From contig WGMU01000033.1 in assembly GCA_016124895.1 (NCBI GenBank), forward strand, positions 1 through 64,000: 64,000 nucleotides of DNA. Direction: 5' to 3'. Below are positions 18,901 through 26,757 of this stretch, one piece after another. Position 1 is the stretch's first letter, and every line of letters starts with the position of its first letter. The DNA comes from a bacterium (GTDB taxonomy: Bacteria > Planctomycetota > Planctomycetia > Planctomycetales > Planctomycetaceae). The notes beneath the pieces were generated by a model. The model did no database searches. It was not told where the DNA came from and saw only the letters and a list, made by a program, of their open reading frames with translations. The position numbers and the translations under genes are program-made.

Positions 18901-19213
18901 ATTCGGCCCGCCACGCGGACAGCAGCCCGCGCGAACCCGGTTGTGCCATCCGACGAACCATCCAGGGTTCTGCCTGATATTCGACCTGCAGCGTGCCGCC
19001 CCACGACGTCGCGGTGTTGGCCCCATCGTCTTCGAGCGGTCGCGAAACGTCGCCCTTCCGAAAGCCGTACAGCACGCCGCGAATGAAACGCATCAGCGTC
19101 GACTTGCCGGCCTCGTTCGGCCCGTAGTAGACGCTGATCCCTTCGGAGTCGACCGGCAGATCGAGGTTCTGCCATGCTCCGTATCGTTCAACAAGAATCC
19201 GTTCGAGTTTCAT
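15980..19213 (-). CDS. YhaN-like SMC-type ATPase
   Basis: A 1077-residue ATPase of the SbcC/Rad50/YhaN type, with ATPase halves separated by long coiled coils. The N-terminus has Walker A (YYGPNEAGKSTLMRF) and the Q-loop region. The middle has coiled coils rich in Arg, Glu and Leu, interrupted near residues 480-530 by two hydrophobic segments (YAVFWAISIAGFCLGLFGIW), a feature of the YhaN group. The C-terminal half has the ABC signature HLSGGTREQLFLAIRFAL and Walker B LPVVLDDVLVNFD. All ATPase motifs are intact. In Firmicutes YhaN works with the phosphodiesterase YhaO in DNA end processing; the YhaO-like gene is directly upstream here but is degenerate (see that entry). Confidence 0.85.
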   Translation of the reverse strand: MKLERILVERYGAWQNLDLPVDSEGISVYYGPNEAGKSTLMRFIRGVLYGFRKGDVSRPLEDDGANTATSWGGTLQVEYQAEPWMVRRMAQPGSRGLLSAWRAESDHEAGTTDGSAFQADIVGGVNEAVFENVFAIGLYELQELATLEDNEVAEHIYSLSLGLDGQQLLDLIEEVQDERNELLDPEAGTGTLADAHAEIDEIDEQLAQKAGARRKYEQLLIEQDKWEETIVELKQRQQGLEHQLRGHEYMERVHEPWLKVRQIERKLAKLPDLPDFPESGLADLEAIEAELSALKGRRSTLLGEAQNLSAQAKQIDIDPDLKRYRPALQSFIDQREWIADLAGFVETADEQATVLRDRLNHQMAELGDDWDLERLRGVEVGHLASDCLPTRGREFQELERRNRTLQKKYKRMKREYHRRQDDVARLRRQIGDGPIADAIELARNELGRLEDLSRLRVRERELTQRKIGIANQIHRLQIDPTLPEWVYAVFWAISIAGFCLGLFGIWTGLTTNALSGLCYALVGSCSVLMTYGLKRHFESQVEMSRIRLQSEQREIELRLAETKQAIERTAPTMAALQIGAKRGSAGGADSHDQAAALRAKFAGRESAADWFSDVDLLRQCLIRIRDLEELAEAEVWVEDTRERLIEMRKQLAEMQRDFGVARQSWCSQLTHHGLDETVEVDSALSQRDKVAQAAVTLQRIDALEADTQLARRMVDRFRKRVEEQGHRLNRYGIDYSNPLAIIDGWEEELETLSGRLTQRRQLRTEARMRRAEASKYRSKIRRLEVRRDAILVRGGAGTREEFEERARTLEDRFELEDLLDRAKQELAAAAAGEHAMAIVEQDLEAYDDEQNRECITTIRSELDDLAVDLEDAFENLGRFKREIELLINDRSDAELRFEREQLLSQATELAERWFALEWSVNTLEELRIEFERNHQPPILNRAKEFLSRLSNGRYENIWTPLGRRTLCVDDRDGNTLMVEHLSGGTREQLFLAIRFALIEHFTAEGAELPVVLDDVLVNFDEERTRAAIEELLQHAGRDQQILYFTCHQHLAELFRQRGVSTITLPDRRALANEKLAG

Positions 19214-19346
19214 CGGGCTTCCTCCTGAAGCCGGCCGTCAGGCTGCAAGTTGCATTGCAGAATCGGCCTCAGTGCGGGACAGAACGTGTTTTGAGGAGAT
19301 TGAAAAGCTGGCTGGCGGCAAGTGACACTTCAGGCACCTGGGACTG

Positions 19347-20951
19347 TCAGTATCCGGTCGAATCGAACTCTTCGGCTTCGTCATCAGAGCGAGATCCGGG
19401 CTCGCTGTCGTAGAAGGCGTCTGGCTCGGCATATTCGTCGGACGCGTCGGCACCGGAAACGTCGTCGTCGTGAGCGTCATTGCCGTTGTCAGCGCCGGTC
19501 ACTTCGTCGTTGGCTTCGTCGAGCGACTCCAGAGCATCGTTGATCGTATTCAGTGTTTCTTCGACAGCGTTCCGCTCACCGATTTCTGTCGTCGACTTCG
19601 TTTCAAGGGCGCCCGCGTCTTTGGATGGCAACGCCGTTTCCGTTGCTGACTCACCGGCGAACCACTGCTCAGCGAGATGTCGGACTGTCGCCGCAGTCAC
19701 TGCCGAATCAACCCGCAATCCGAGCGTTTCGACCCGCTGCGTCCACGGAGTTGGTGCATCGCCGTCCGTCTGCCGCTGTCGCCTCACGACCTCACCGACA
19801 ATCGACTCCGCCCGGTCCAGGCGTCGCCGGAATCCGCCGGAGACGGTCTCGTCGGTTTCGTCGTCGGCCGCTTCGTGAGTGTGATGCTGCACGTTGTTGC
19901 CCACCGTCGTGAGTTCTTCGCGATTCTGCAGACAGAGCCGATGTTCGATCAGCGTGTTCTGCCGCGACGAATGATCGGCCGCGAGCAGTTCGAACAATTC
20001 CGTCTGCGACTCCTCGTCGCGCAGCGCTGCGAGCACTTCGCCGGTGCCCTCGAAATGCCAGTTCGCCAGCAGCACTCGCGTCCGGCTCAGACCGTTGAGC
20101 TTCTCGATGGCCGAGCGCATCACTGCGATCAGTTGATCCCAGCTCGTCGATTCATCGAGCACCAGGTTGAACGTTTCCCGCCGCAGCGGCGACGTCGGGA
20201 ACAGCGACAGGTTGACCGCCGCTCGCCCTTCCGCCGAAATCAAAGCCGCGCCACGAATGCCGGTTTCCCGCCGCGTGACCGGAACCGCTCCTCCCGGACA
20301 GAACGCGACCTGCTCGGGACGCAGCACACGCAATCGATGAAACGGCCGCGGCAGTGCGAGGTAGTCGACGCGGTGCTGTTCGAGCCAGCGTTCGACGGTC
20401 GCTTCGTCCGGCAAAGTTCCGTAATCCTCTCGCGGAGGCACGATACCGATCCGCAGCGGTCCCAGCCGCGTCTGGCCCATTGTCTGACCGTCGGCCTGCC
20501 TCACGAGCACCGACGCATCCGACCAGACTGGGCAGCCCTGCAGAGTCGCGATCACCTGACCGTCGCGCATCACGGCGGTTGGTTCGTCGCGAACAGGATT
20601 GAAGATCGTGACGTTGTCCGGCAGGCGAGTAATCGCGTGCCAGGCGTCCGCAGGATCTTCGGGACCGGGGATCACAAAAACCTGAATGCCGGCTTCATCC
20701 AGACACTGCAGCCCGTGAACGATCGCGACTCTCGCCCGCAGACTGCGATCCTGCTCGCAGAACGTGTCTCCCGTCAGCAGCACGAAGTCGACACTCTGAT
20801 CGGTCGCGACTTCAACCAGCCGTTCCAGCGACTGCAGCGACGCGTCGACGACCAGCGGGCGAGCCTCGGCAGACACCGTCCCGACATCGCGCACCTGATG
20901 GTCAACGAGCAATCCGGTGGCGTGAATAAACTTCAAAGCCTCAAACGGCAT
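19347..20951 (-). CDS. YhaO/SbcD-like phosphoesterase homologue, metal sites degenerate
   Basis: A 534-residue homologue of the calcineurin-like nuclease subunit YhaO. The fold is recognisable: FIHATGLLVDH at the start, VDFVLLTGDTFCEQD near residue 55, VFVIPGPEDPAD near residue 94 and VDYLALPRPFHRL near residue 195. In active enzymes these are ADLHLD, GDLYD or GDxxD, GNHD and GHxH. Here DxH has become GLL, GNHD has become GPED and GHxH is lost, so phosphodiesterase activity is unlikely unless metals bind differently. The C-terminal 120 residues are strongly acidic (DDEAEEFDS). It is followed at 133 bases by an intact YhaN-like ATPase, so it may be a structural partner. Confidence 0.7.
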   Translation of the reverse strand: MPFEALKFIHATGLLVDHQVRDVGTVSAEARPLVVDASLQSLERLVEVATDQSVDFVLLTGDTFCEQDRSLRARVAIVHGLQCLDEAGIQVFVIPGPEDPADAWHAITRLPDNVTIFNPVRDEPTAVMRDGQVIATLQGCPVWSDASVLVRQADGQTMGQTRLGPLRIGIVPPREDYGTLPDEATVERWLEQHRVDYLALPRPFHRLRVLRPEQVAFCPGGAVPVTRRETGIRGAALISAEGRAAVNLSLFPTSPLRRETFNLVLDESTSWDQLIAVMRSAIEKLNGLSRTRVLLANWHFEGTGEVLAALRDEESQTELFELLAADHSSRQNTLIEHRLCLQNREELTTVGNNVQHHTHEAADDETDETVSGGFRRRLDRAESIVGEVVRRQRQTDGDAPTPWTQRVETLGLRVDSAVTAATVRHLAEQWFAGESATETALPSKDAGALETKSTTEIGERNAVEETLNTINDALESLDEANDEVTGADNGNDAHDDDVSGADASDEYAEPDAFYDSEPGSRSDDEAEEFDSTGY

Positions 20952-21464
20952 CAGGCGACTCCTTTCGCCTCAGGCGACGACAACCTTACCCACACAAAGC
21001 GAACAGTGACGCCCCCCTCACACGCAGGAAGGCGGAATCTACGTCAGCAACGCTGCACTCTCCGGCCCGCGACAAATCCACGGCAGTCTAGCCCCGCCCG
21101 GAAATCGCCAGAAGATCGGTTTGCCTCCGCAACAGCCGACCATCAAATAAGATAGCCCGCCTCAACTCTGGTCGATGACCAGTCAGGAATCGCACGTGGC
21201 CAACGCTTATCTCAGACCGGTTGACGCCGATAAGTCACTGGTGCTGCGTCATCGGTCGTTCGCTTTTCAGGCCAGAATTCTGTTTCAGCGCTCCCGGCAT
21301 TATTCCGTCTGAGCCCGGCCCTGCGGGACATCAACGCAATATCGTTCGGCACGAGGAGTACCTTGGGACGGAGAGTGAGGCGGATGTGTGCTCAGCGGCG
21401 CGGCGGGTCGGCGCGGCGGCAGGCTCGGGCGGTCGTGAACGCGCACGAGCCCTCTCAAAGATCC
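20952..21464. other. intergenic region upstream of yhaO-like gene
   Basis: About 500 bases between the yhaO-like start and a transposase remnant. It holds no supported gene; ORFs of 75-160 codons across it are mutually overlapping shadows with no domain. The minus-strand yhaO promoter should lie in 20952-21150. The sequence after about 21340 probably belongs to the decayed insertion sequence, but I cannot find its end. Confidence 0.35.
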
Positions 21465-21800
21465 TCAGCGTTTTTTCGCGGACGCTCTCTGTTGCCGGAG
21501 TCGCTGGCGTTCGAGGTGAGCCTCGATTTCGTCCAGGCTGGCTCAGCCCGGCAGGGAGAACTGCATCATCTCCCACATGCGCTTGTTCGGCTTCAGGCCC
21601 GTCCACAGGACCATCAGCAGGCTGGCGATCAGCGCCGCGTAGAGCTGCATGGTCGCGCCGCCCCAGTGGTCCGAGATCAGATGCCGCATCCCGGGAATGC
21701 TCTTGAGCCAGCGGAAATACAGCTCGACCGTCCAGCGGCAGCGATACCCCAGCGCCGCGTTTTCTGGCCGCCGTTTACAGCCGCCTGCCCGTGCAACCGC
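21465..21800 (-). pseudogene. remnant of an IS4-type transposase (C-terminal part)
   Basis: On the minus strand a frame without its own start reads NAALGYRCRWTVELYFRWLK, then a hydrophobic QLYAALIASLLMVLW stretch. This is the conserved C-terminal region of IS4-family DDE transposases, with the YRxRWxVExxFRWLK signature containing the last catalytic glutamate. A TGA at 21544-21546 interrupts it, and the same frame continues ASLDEIEAHLERQRLRQQRA to a second stop at 21465, exactly as intact relatives end. The TGA most simply replaces TGG. Upstream of about 21800 the frame is lost. Only about a quarter of a transposase remains and no terminal repeats were found, so it is immobile. Confidence 0.7.
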
Positions 21801-22025
21801 TCAAGCAGCTCCGGGATGAGCTTGAACTACCTGCATCCCTGAATCTGAGCCGGTCCAATTCTGTCTCGCCTGTTCTGTCCCATAGCCCCGCATCCGTGCC
21901 ACTGTGACTGTCCGAAAACCTGTCACAGGAACGGCGCAAATTCCGTGCCGAACGCTATTGGCATCAGCTACCGAAACTACCGAATTGACGCCCCTCAGGC
22001 TCCTGCCTAGACTCCGCCTCGCCTA

Positions 22026-22102
<77 letters not shown>

Positions 22103-22172
22103 CTTCGTAAAACCGGACGAACGCTAGGTTTGTGTACCTGACAGTGGTTGTCAGAGCGTCCTGAAACCGATC

Positions 22173-22200
22173 CCCCGCAGGGTAGTCCTACCCTGAGGGG
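22173..22200 (+). terminator. strong hairpin between tRNA-Pro and the integrase gene
   Basis: CCCC-G-CAGGGTAG, a TC loop, then CTACCCTG-A-GGGG: 12 pairs with one internal G/A mismatch. It ends 20 bases before the integrase ATG. No T tract follows, so it is not a classical intrinsic terminator. It could shield the integrase start from tRNA read-through transcription or occlude its ribosome-binding site (GGAAGG at 22207-22212). Confidence 0.45.
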
Positions 22201-22220
22201 CATTTCGGAAGGATGTTCTG

Positions 22221-23411
22221 ATGGCGAAAAAACGGCCCCACGTCCCTGCTTGCGTACATCACAAACCCACCGGTCAGGCCCGCGTCCGCATTGAGGGACG
22301 CGACTTCTATCTCGGGAAATTCGGCACTCCCGAGGCCGACGAGGCCTATCGGCGGATCATTGCTGAGTGGTTCGCGTCCGGCACGCTCCCCGAAGCCAGA
22401 ACGGCAGGAAAGACGGCAGAGAGTCTTTCGATCAACGAGCTGATTCTGGCCTATTTCCGCTTCGCTCAGACCTACTACGTCAAGAATGGCGAACAGACAG
22501 GCGAGGTCTCACTGATCCGAGACACAATGAGAGTGCTGCGAGTGCACTACGGGACGTCGACAGCCGACTCATTCGGTCCCCTGAAGCTCAAAGCGGTCAG
22601 AGAATCCATGATCGCGAAGGGCTGGTGCCGGACTGAAATCAACCGAAAGATCGGTCTGATTCGCCGGATGTTCAAATGGGGCGTCGAGAACGAAATCGTC
22701 CGAGCCGACACGCTGCACGCTTTACAGGCCGTTGCTGGCCTTCGCCGGGGACGCAGTGAGGCCCGCGAAAGCGAACCTGTCCGACCGGTCGCGGAGGCGG
22801 ACATCAATGCCGTGCTGCCGTTTGTCGCCGCCCAGGTGCGGGATATGGTTCGATTGCAGCTCCTGGCTGGTTGCCGTCCCGGAGAAATCTGCAGCCTGCG
22901 TCCCTGTGACGTTTGCCGGGACGGTGATGTTTGGGAGTATCGGCCCGAGTCGCACAAGACGGAGCATCACGGACGCGAGCGGATCATCTTTTTCGGTCCG
23001 CGGGCTCAGGAGATTCTCTGTCCGTGGCTCGACAACCGGCCTGCGGAGGCATTCTGCTTTTCCCCCGCAGAAGCTCAGGCCGCCAGGAACGCGGAGAAGC
23101 GACGACGACGCAAGTCTCCCGTGCAACCGAGTCAGCGAGACCGCACCAAACCGGATGCGGCCCGTACGCCAGGCGACTGCTACACGACTGCCAGTTACCG
23201 GCGCGCCATTCAGTACGGCTGCACGAAAGCCGGCATCGGAGATGCCTGGTCACCAAATCAGCTTCGGCACAGTCGAGCAACCTGGCTGCGACGTCAGTAC
23301 GGGATCGAAGCCGCGCAGGTGATTCTGGGGCACAGCACCGCCGACGTCACACAGATCTACGCAGAACGCGACTTTGAATCAGCGCGACGCGTCATGGCGG
23401 AAGTCGGATAG
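22221..23411 (+). CDS. tyrosine recombinase/integrase of the tRNA-Pro island
   Basis: A 396-residue site-specific recombinase, presumably catalysing insertion and excision at the 44-bp tRNA repeats. The first 45 residues contain an AP2-like arm-binding segment (GQARVRIEGRDFYLGKFGTP). The SAM-like core-binding domain is near residues 70-160. Catalytic residues are visible: Arg in LAGCRPGEICSL, Lys in SHKTEHHGRERII, Arg-His in NQLRHSRAT, His in VILGHSTADV and the nucleophile Tyr in TQIYAERD. The first His of the HxxR box is Asn here, common in related planctomycete integrases. It begins 121 bases after tRNA-Pro, the usual place for an island integrase. Confidence 0.93.
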   Translation: MAKKRPHVPACVHHKPTGQARVRIEGRDFYLGKFGTPEADEAYRRIIAEWFASGTLPEARTAGKTAESLSINELILAYFRFAQTYYVKNGEQTGEVSLIRDTMRVLRVHYGTSTADSFGPLKLKAVRESMIAKGWCRTEINRKIGLIRRMFKWGVENEIVRADTLHALQAVAGLRRGRSEARESEPVRPVAEADINAVLPFVAAQVRDMVRLQLLAGCRPGEICSLRPCDVCRDGDVWEYRPESHKTEHHGRERIIFFGPRAQEILCPWLDNRPAEAFCFSPAEAQAARNAEKRRRRKSPVQPSQRDRTKPDAARTPGDCYTTASYRRAIQYGCTKAGIGDAWSPNQLRHSRATWLRRQYGIEAAQVILGHSTADVTQIYAERDFESARRVMAEVG

Positions 23412-23769
23412 GTCGTTCTGGCTTTCCAGGGGCAGCTCTCTCGCCGCATCGCGAACAGGATGCACGCGTCCCCAAACGTCGTACGACCGGGATCACAAGG
23501 TCCAATATCGTGCGCAAAAAAATGCCACCATCAGCGTATATGTGCCGAAAACCGCTCCAAAGGGCAAGAACTTTGGTACGTTTAATATGTTAAACCAATT
23601 ATTAGTGGACAAATTGCCTTGATCGCCTGAATCTGCAGTGCTCTGCTACTGCCGATCATTTGCGAACCACTCAACGGCCAGGAGGACATTGCTGTGACAG
23701 GCAGACCTTCAGACGTCGATGTAGCCGCAAATAACTCGGTCCAGTGTCGGCAGTGAAGAGGCAGGAAGA
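23412..23769. other. AT-richer gap with an operator-like dyad
   Basis: The region from about 23500 to 23625 is clearly AT-richer than its surroundings. It contains a perfect dyad, GTTTAA-TATG-TTAAAC, at 23580-23595, embedded in a longer imperfect one (TTGGT...ACCAA). It lies about 175 bases upstream of a small HTH gene and could be an operator or recombination-directionality site. An ORF of 82 codons crosses the gap in the integrase's wake but has no recognisable product. Confidence 0.4.
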
Positions 23770-24039
23770 ATGATCACAGAACTCAAGGAAACCCGGTTCT
23801 CCGTAAACCAGGTGGCATCCGCGTGCGACGTTCATGCTGGAACAGTGTGGCGTTGGATTCAACGCGGAGCAAAAGGGCGAAAGCTGGCGGCATTCCGAAT
23901 TGGAGGGCGGACGTACATCGCAGCGAGAGCGCTTCGCGAATTCATGGACTCGCCTCAGCCAGCTTCTGAATCAAAAGAGCCTTCGGGCGGTGCTCTGGAG
24001 GCTGGCCGCCAACTTGACGATCTGGGTATCGGATCCTGA
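23770..24039 (+). CDS. small HTH protein, excisionase/DUF1580-like
   Basis: An 89-residue protein. Residues 9-60 form a winged-helix DNA-binding domain of excisionase/MerR type: FSVNQVASACDVHAGTVWRW for the helix-turn-helix, then KLAAFRIGGRTYIAARALRE for the wing. Planctomycete proteins of this shape are filed as DUF1580. The C-terminal 25 residues look disordered. Next to an integrase such a protein usually acts as recombination directionality factor or as the island's repressor. The next HTH gene starts about 50 bases downstream on the same strand. Confidence 0.75.
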   Translation: MITELKETRFSVNQVASACDVHAGTVWRWIQRGAKGRKLAAFRIGGRTYIAARALREFMDSPQPASESKEPSGGALEAGRQLDDLGIGS

Positions 24040-24091
24040 TTGGTTTTCGGCTTGAGAAATGGATGACTTCATTTTTTGGGGTTGCAGCACA

Positions 24092-24508
24092 ATGCCACGA
24101 AATCCCTCAGATAATCCGAATGACCTTAAGCCAGCACAGGAGGTCGCACTCGCTGCGCTACTGACGGGAGCTTCTGTGACTGCAGCGGCTGAAGCCGCAA
24201 ATGTCGACAGGACAACGGTGTCACGGTGGCTGGCGGAGCCGAAGTTCCAGGCTCGCTTCAACCTGGGGCGCCGGCATCAAAGAGAAATCGTTTTTGGACG
24301 CATCGTTTCGCTGACTGAAAAGGCCTCCCGTTGCGTGGAGAAAGCAATCGATTCGGGCGACGCCCGCGTTGCGCTGGCCCTGCTCAAAGAAGTAGTCCGT
24401 GTCAATTGCGACGCACGAATCGATCCGGACGAACTACGGATGAGGAATCTGTTTGATTCATTGCACTACCATCAGAGCGCGAAGGGACGTGGTGAATCAC
24501 AGAATTGA
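24092..24508 (+). CDS. helix-turn-helix protein, terminase-small-subunit-like
   Basis: A 138-residue protein with an N-terminal homeodomain-like HTH (ALLTGASVTAAAEAANVDRT, then TVSRWLAEPKFQARFNLGRR). This resembles the phBC6A51-type DNA-binding domain of phage terminase small subunits and related island proteins. The rest is helical (RIVSLTEKASRCVEKAIDSG, then ALALLKEVVRV). The role is unknown; no terminase large subunit or other phage gene is in the island, so a packaging role is unlikely. An in-frame ATG at 24059 would add eleven residues. It is likely cotranscribed with the preceding small HTH gene. Confidence 0.65.
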   Translation: MPRNPSDNPNDLKPAQEVALAALLTGASVTAAAEAANVDRTTVSRWLAEPKFQARFNLGRRHQREIVFGRIVSLTEKASRCVEKAIDSGDARVALALLKEVVRVNCDARIDPDELRMRNLFDSLHYHQSAKGRGESQN

Positions 24509-25100
24509 GGGTGCAATGATTGTTTGCGTTTGCACGTCTGCTGAACTCACTAGCCGTCGGCAGCACCCTGCCGAGGAAGTATTCCAATACGTTCGAGTGA
24601 GTGACTCCCATTTCTGACGAGTCACACCAGTGACATCTGTGAGATTTGTGAAGCGGGCATTGATGTAGTGTTCCAATGCCGGTCGGTTGTCATAGGGACT
24701 ATGGGAAGTCCAGCCGCGTCATCAGGCGGCGAGCCTGCGGGTACTGATGATGACGTCCGGACCGTCATCGAAGGTTCGGTCGCCCTGGCAGGCGGCGTGA
24801 AAGTCTGCCGAGAGGTGTCTGCGCATCCGTGAATTGCGGGGGAAACGCGGCCCTCATGGCTGACCCGTAGGCCGTCGGCGAGTGATCAAAGAAGGCCGCC
24901 AGTCGGGAACCGGATATGGAGGAGGCGTCCGGACGTAGGCCCGCGGCGAAGGCGTACCGTGTGGACCGCGTAACCAACAAAGTGTCGAACGGCACAACGC
25001 ACACGGCTGTAAGCGACGACCTGGCTCCGGGAAGCTCGCTAACTGAGTCCGTTTCGCACGGGCTCAGTGCGCTCCGAGCCTTCACCAGGAAGCTGCTTCT
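24509..25100. ncRNA. 592-base gene-free stretch, candidate structured RNA or retroelement remnant
   Basis: No credible protein is encoded; the ORFs present on the two strands overlap and lack domains. From about 24640 to 25100 the sequence has many local complementarities. CGTCATCA near 24717 can pair with TGATGACG near 24750, and the latter can instead pair with CGTCATC near 24765, giving mutually exclusive hairpins. The palindrome CGTCCGGACG occurs near 24928, and CGTCCGGA is shared with the 24750 region. Short purine/GNRA-like loops (GGGGGAAACGCGG) are present. The look is of a large folded RNA such as the 5' part of a group II intron or other retroelement leader without its reverse transcriptase. 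I could not identify the family. Confidence 0.3.
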
Positions 25101-25946
25101 TCAAGACGGGACGACGTGGCCGTGGCGACGGATTTCCTTCGTGAGCTCAGACAGCTTGCGACGTGGAAAAAGTCGGACTTGATGAGATTCAAGGATCCGT
25201 TCCGCGACGTTGACACTGTCCTCTGAGCCGGGGGAGAAGTCTCCGACGACCAGCATCTGCATTTCGCCGAGCTGAGAATCTGGGTTGTCGTACAGAAACT
25301 TCCCTTCGACCGCGTACTTGGCGGCGCGGTCCTCCAACGCTGCCTGTTTCTTCGGAAAGACAACGGGCGCGATCAGGTTCAGACGACCATTCTGGTAGCC
25401 GTACGGAATCTCCTCCTCTCGATCGAGAATCGGAATCCGAACTTTCAAGTCGCGTCTGAGCCGTCTGCTGACTTCGGGAGCTGAGAATCGATCGTCGAGC
25501 GTCTTCTTGAGTGCCTCGAACTTTGAGACCGGCTTCCTGTGCTTCGGCAGCTCAACAAGCTCCTCGAAGATGCGTTGCAGGTCCACCTGCGGCGTGCCTG
25601 AAACCCGGCACGGCATGAACCGCGTCATTCGGATCGTGTTGACGTGCAACGCAGCCAGGTTGTTGAGGCGGTCCAGCGACTTCAGATCCTCGCCAGCACT
25701 TGTCAGTCGTTCTTCCAGCCCCGCCTTCACGGCTCTCAAGCGTTTCAGATCGCGTTGTCCGCGTCCGAACATCTGGGAGATTCTCGTATGGTTCTGTGTG
25801 AGTTCGACGCCCAGATAGTTCAATTCAGCGCAGAACAGCACCACGCCGACGTTGGCAACTTCGAGCCGGGACAGGTCGGGGCAGTATTGCACGAGGCTGT
25901 AAAAGCCACGGTGCCGCATGGTCGTCTGGTTGGTTCTTTCAGTCAT
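25101..25946 (-). CDS. DUF3037 protein, partner of HipA-like kinase
   Basis: A 281-residue protein with the DUF3037 signature near the N-terminus (RGFYSLVQYCPDLSRLEVAN, then VGVVLFC). The rest is helical and charged with no catalytic motif I can name. DUF3037 proteins are known to be encoded next to HipA-like kinases, as here: its ATG overlaps the end of the kinase gene by eight bases (ATGACTGA). It is the last cistron of the restriction-modification operon. Possible roles are antitoxin, kinase substrate or regulator; none is shown. Confidence 0.8.
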   Translation of the reverse strand: MTERTNQTTMRHRGFYSLVQYCPDLSRLEVANVGVVLFCAELNYLGVELTQNHTRISQMFGRGQRDLKRLRAVKAGLEERLTSAGEDLKSLDRLNNLAALHVNTIRMTRFMPCRVSGTPQVDLQRIFEELVELPKHRKPVSKFEALKKTLDDRFSAPEVSRRLRRDLKVRIPILDREEEIPYGYQNGRLNLIAPVVFPKKQAALEDRAAKYAVEGKFLYDNPDSQLGEMQMLVVGDFSPGSEDSVNVAERILESHQVRLFPRRKLSELTKEIRRHGHVVPS

Positions 25947-26757
25947 GGAACAATTCCCCTTGCGGGAACAGCTTACGTTCGATTTGCCGACTTACGAAGT
26001 CAGATCGGCGTTCGATGAATTCGGCCAGCCGCTCGCGAATCGCAGGGTCGACAATCCATTCATCCGGTACAGACTGCACAATTTGTTCAATCGTCACTGA
26101 ATCCAACTCACCCAGCCGTTGAGCGGTCGCTCTCACGGCGTCCCGGTCGAGCAGTTTGGCGAATTCGGGGAAGAGCCCGAAGATTCTCTCGTCTTCGATC
26201 TTACCGTCCAAGTCACCCGATGGGGACGCGGCAATGAGCGCGAGGTGGCAATGCGTATGGTCGTACGCCATTGCCCTGAACTTTCCCGGACTGGCGTCAC
26301 CGCTCAGAAACAAATTCCGATCGTTCCTGTGCGGAACCTGTTCACCACGGCGCTCATTCACGACATACCGGTCGACGTTTCCGATCCAGGTATCGAGCAC
26401 GACCAACCGGCTCAAATCGTCGACGTTCTCAACCTTCACGAGTTCCTGAGGCGTGCCCTCCCATGGATCGCCGGGTTCTTCGCGAGTGATAAATGCCGGA
26501 TTTAGTGCGACGTCGTTTGAGTGTGGATCCACGTCAGCTTCGGCAACGTCCATGACCGCGTAGGAGAAAACTGGCAGGCCCAGCCATTCGGCGAGCTGAA
26601 TGCTAACCAGCTCGCTCACAAGCGCCGGCTTGCCCTGTGGATTCCCGACGAGCTTCAGATAGCCGTTTCCTGCGTCCGTCACGACGTGCAGAGGTTTCGT
26701 GCTGGAAGGAATCTCCGTCGGAAGCGTGCGGAGCACCTGAGTCGGCTGAAAGGGCAT
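25939..26757 (-). CDS. HipA-like kinase domain protein
   Basis: A 272-residue single-domain relative of HipA. Visible kinase features are YLKLVGN near residue 34 (candidate ATP-binding Lys), the catalytic-loop-like segment VLDTWIGNVDRYVVN near residue 121 (compare the D-x-x-x-x-N-x-D-R of HipA kinases) and AYDHTHC near residue 167 as the metal-binding Asp. It lacks the N-terminal HipA subdomain and has no HipB-type HTH partner. Instead it overlaps a DUF3037 gene by eight bases. Its ATG overlaps the stop of the preceding small ORF as TAATG. Target and effect are unknown; in a restriction operon, a role in defence or in guarding the host is an inference. Confidence 0.78.
   Translation of the reverse strand: MPFQPTQVLRTLPTEIPSSTKPLHVVTDAGNGYLKLVGNPQGKPALVSELVSIQLAEWLGLPVFSYAVMDVAEADVDPHSNDVALNPAFITREEPGDPWEGTPQELVKVENVDDLSRLVVLDTWIGNVDRYVVNERRGEQVPHRNDRNLFLSGDASPGKFRAMAYDHTHCHLALIAASPSGDLDGKIEDERIFGLFPEFAKLLDRDAVRATAQRLGELDSVTIEQIVQSVPDEWIVDPAIRERLAEFIERRSDFVSRQIERKLFPQGELFHD

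Noticed and set aside
21221-21842. Plus-strand ORFs of 159-161 codons over the transposase remnant
   Set aside because: The minus strand carries a clear IS4-type transposase signature; the plus-strand frames are its shadows.
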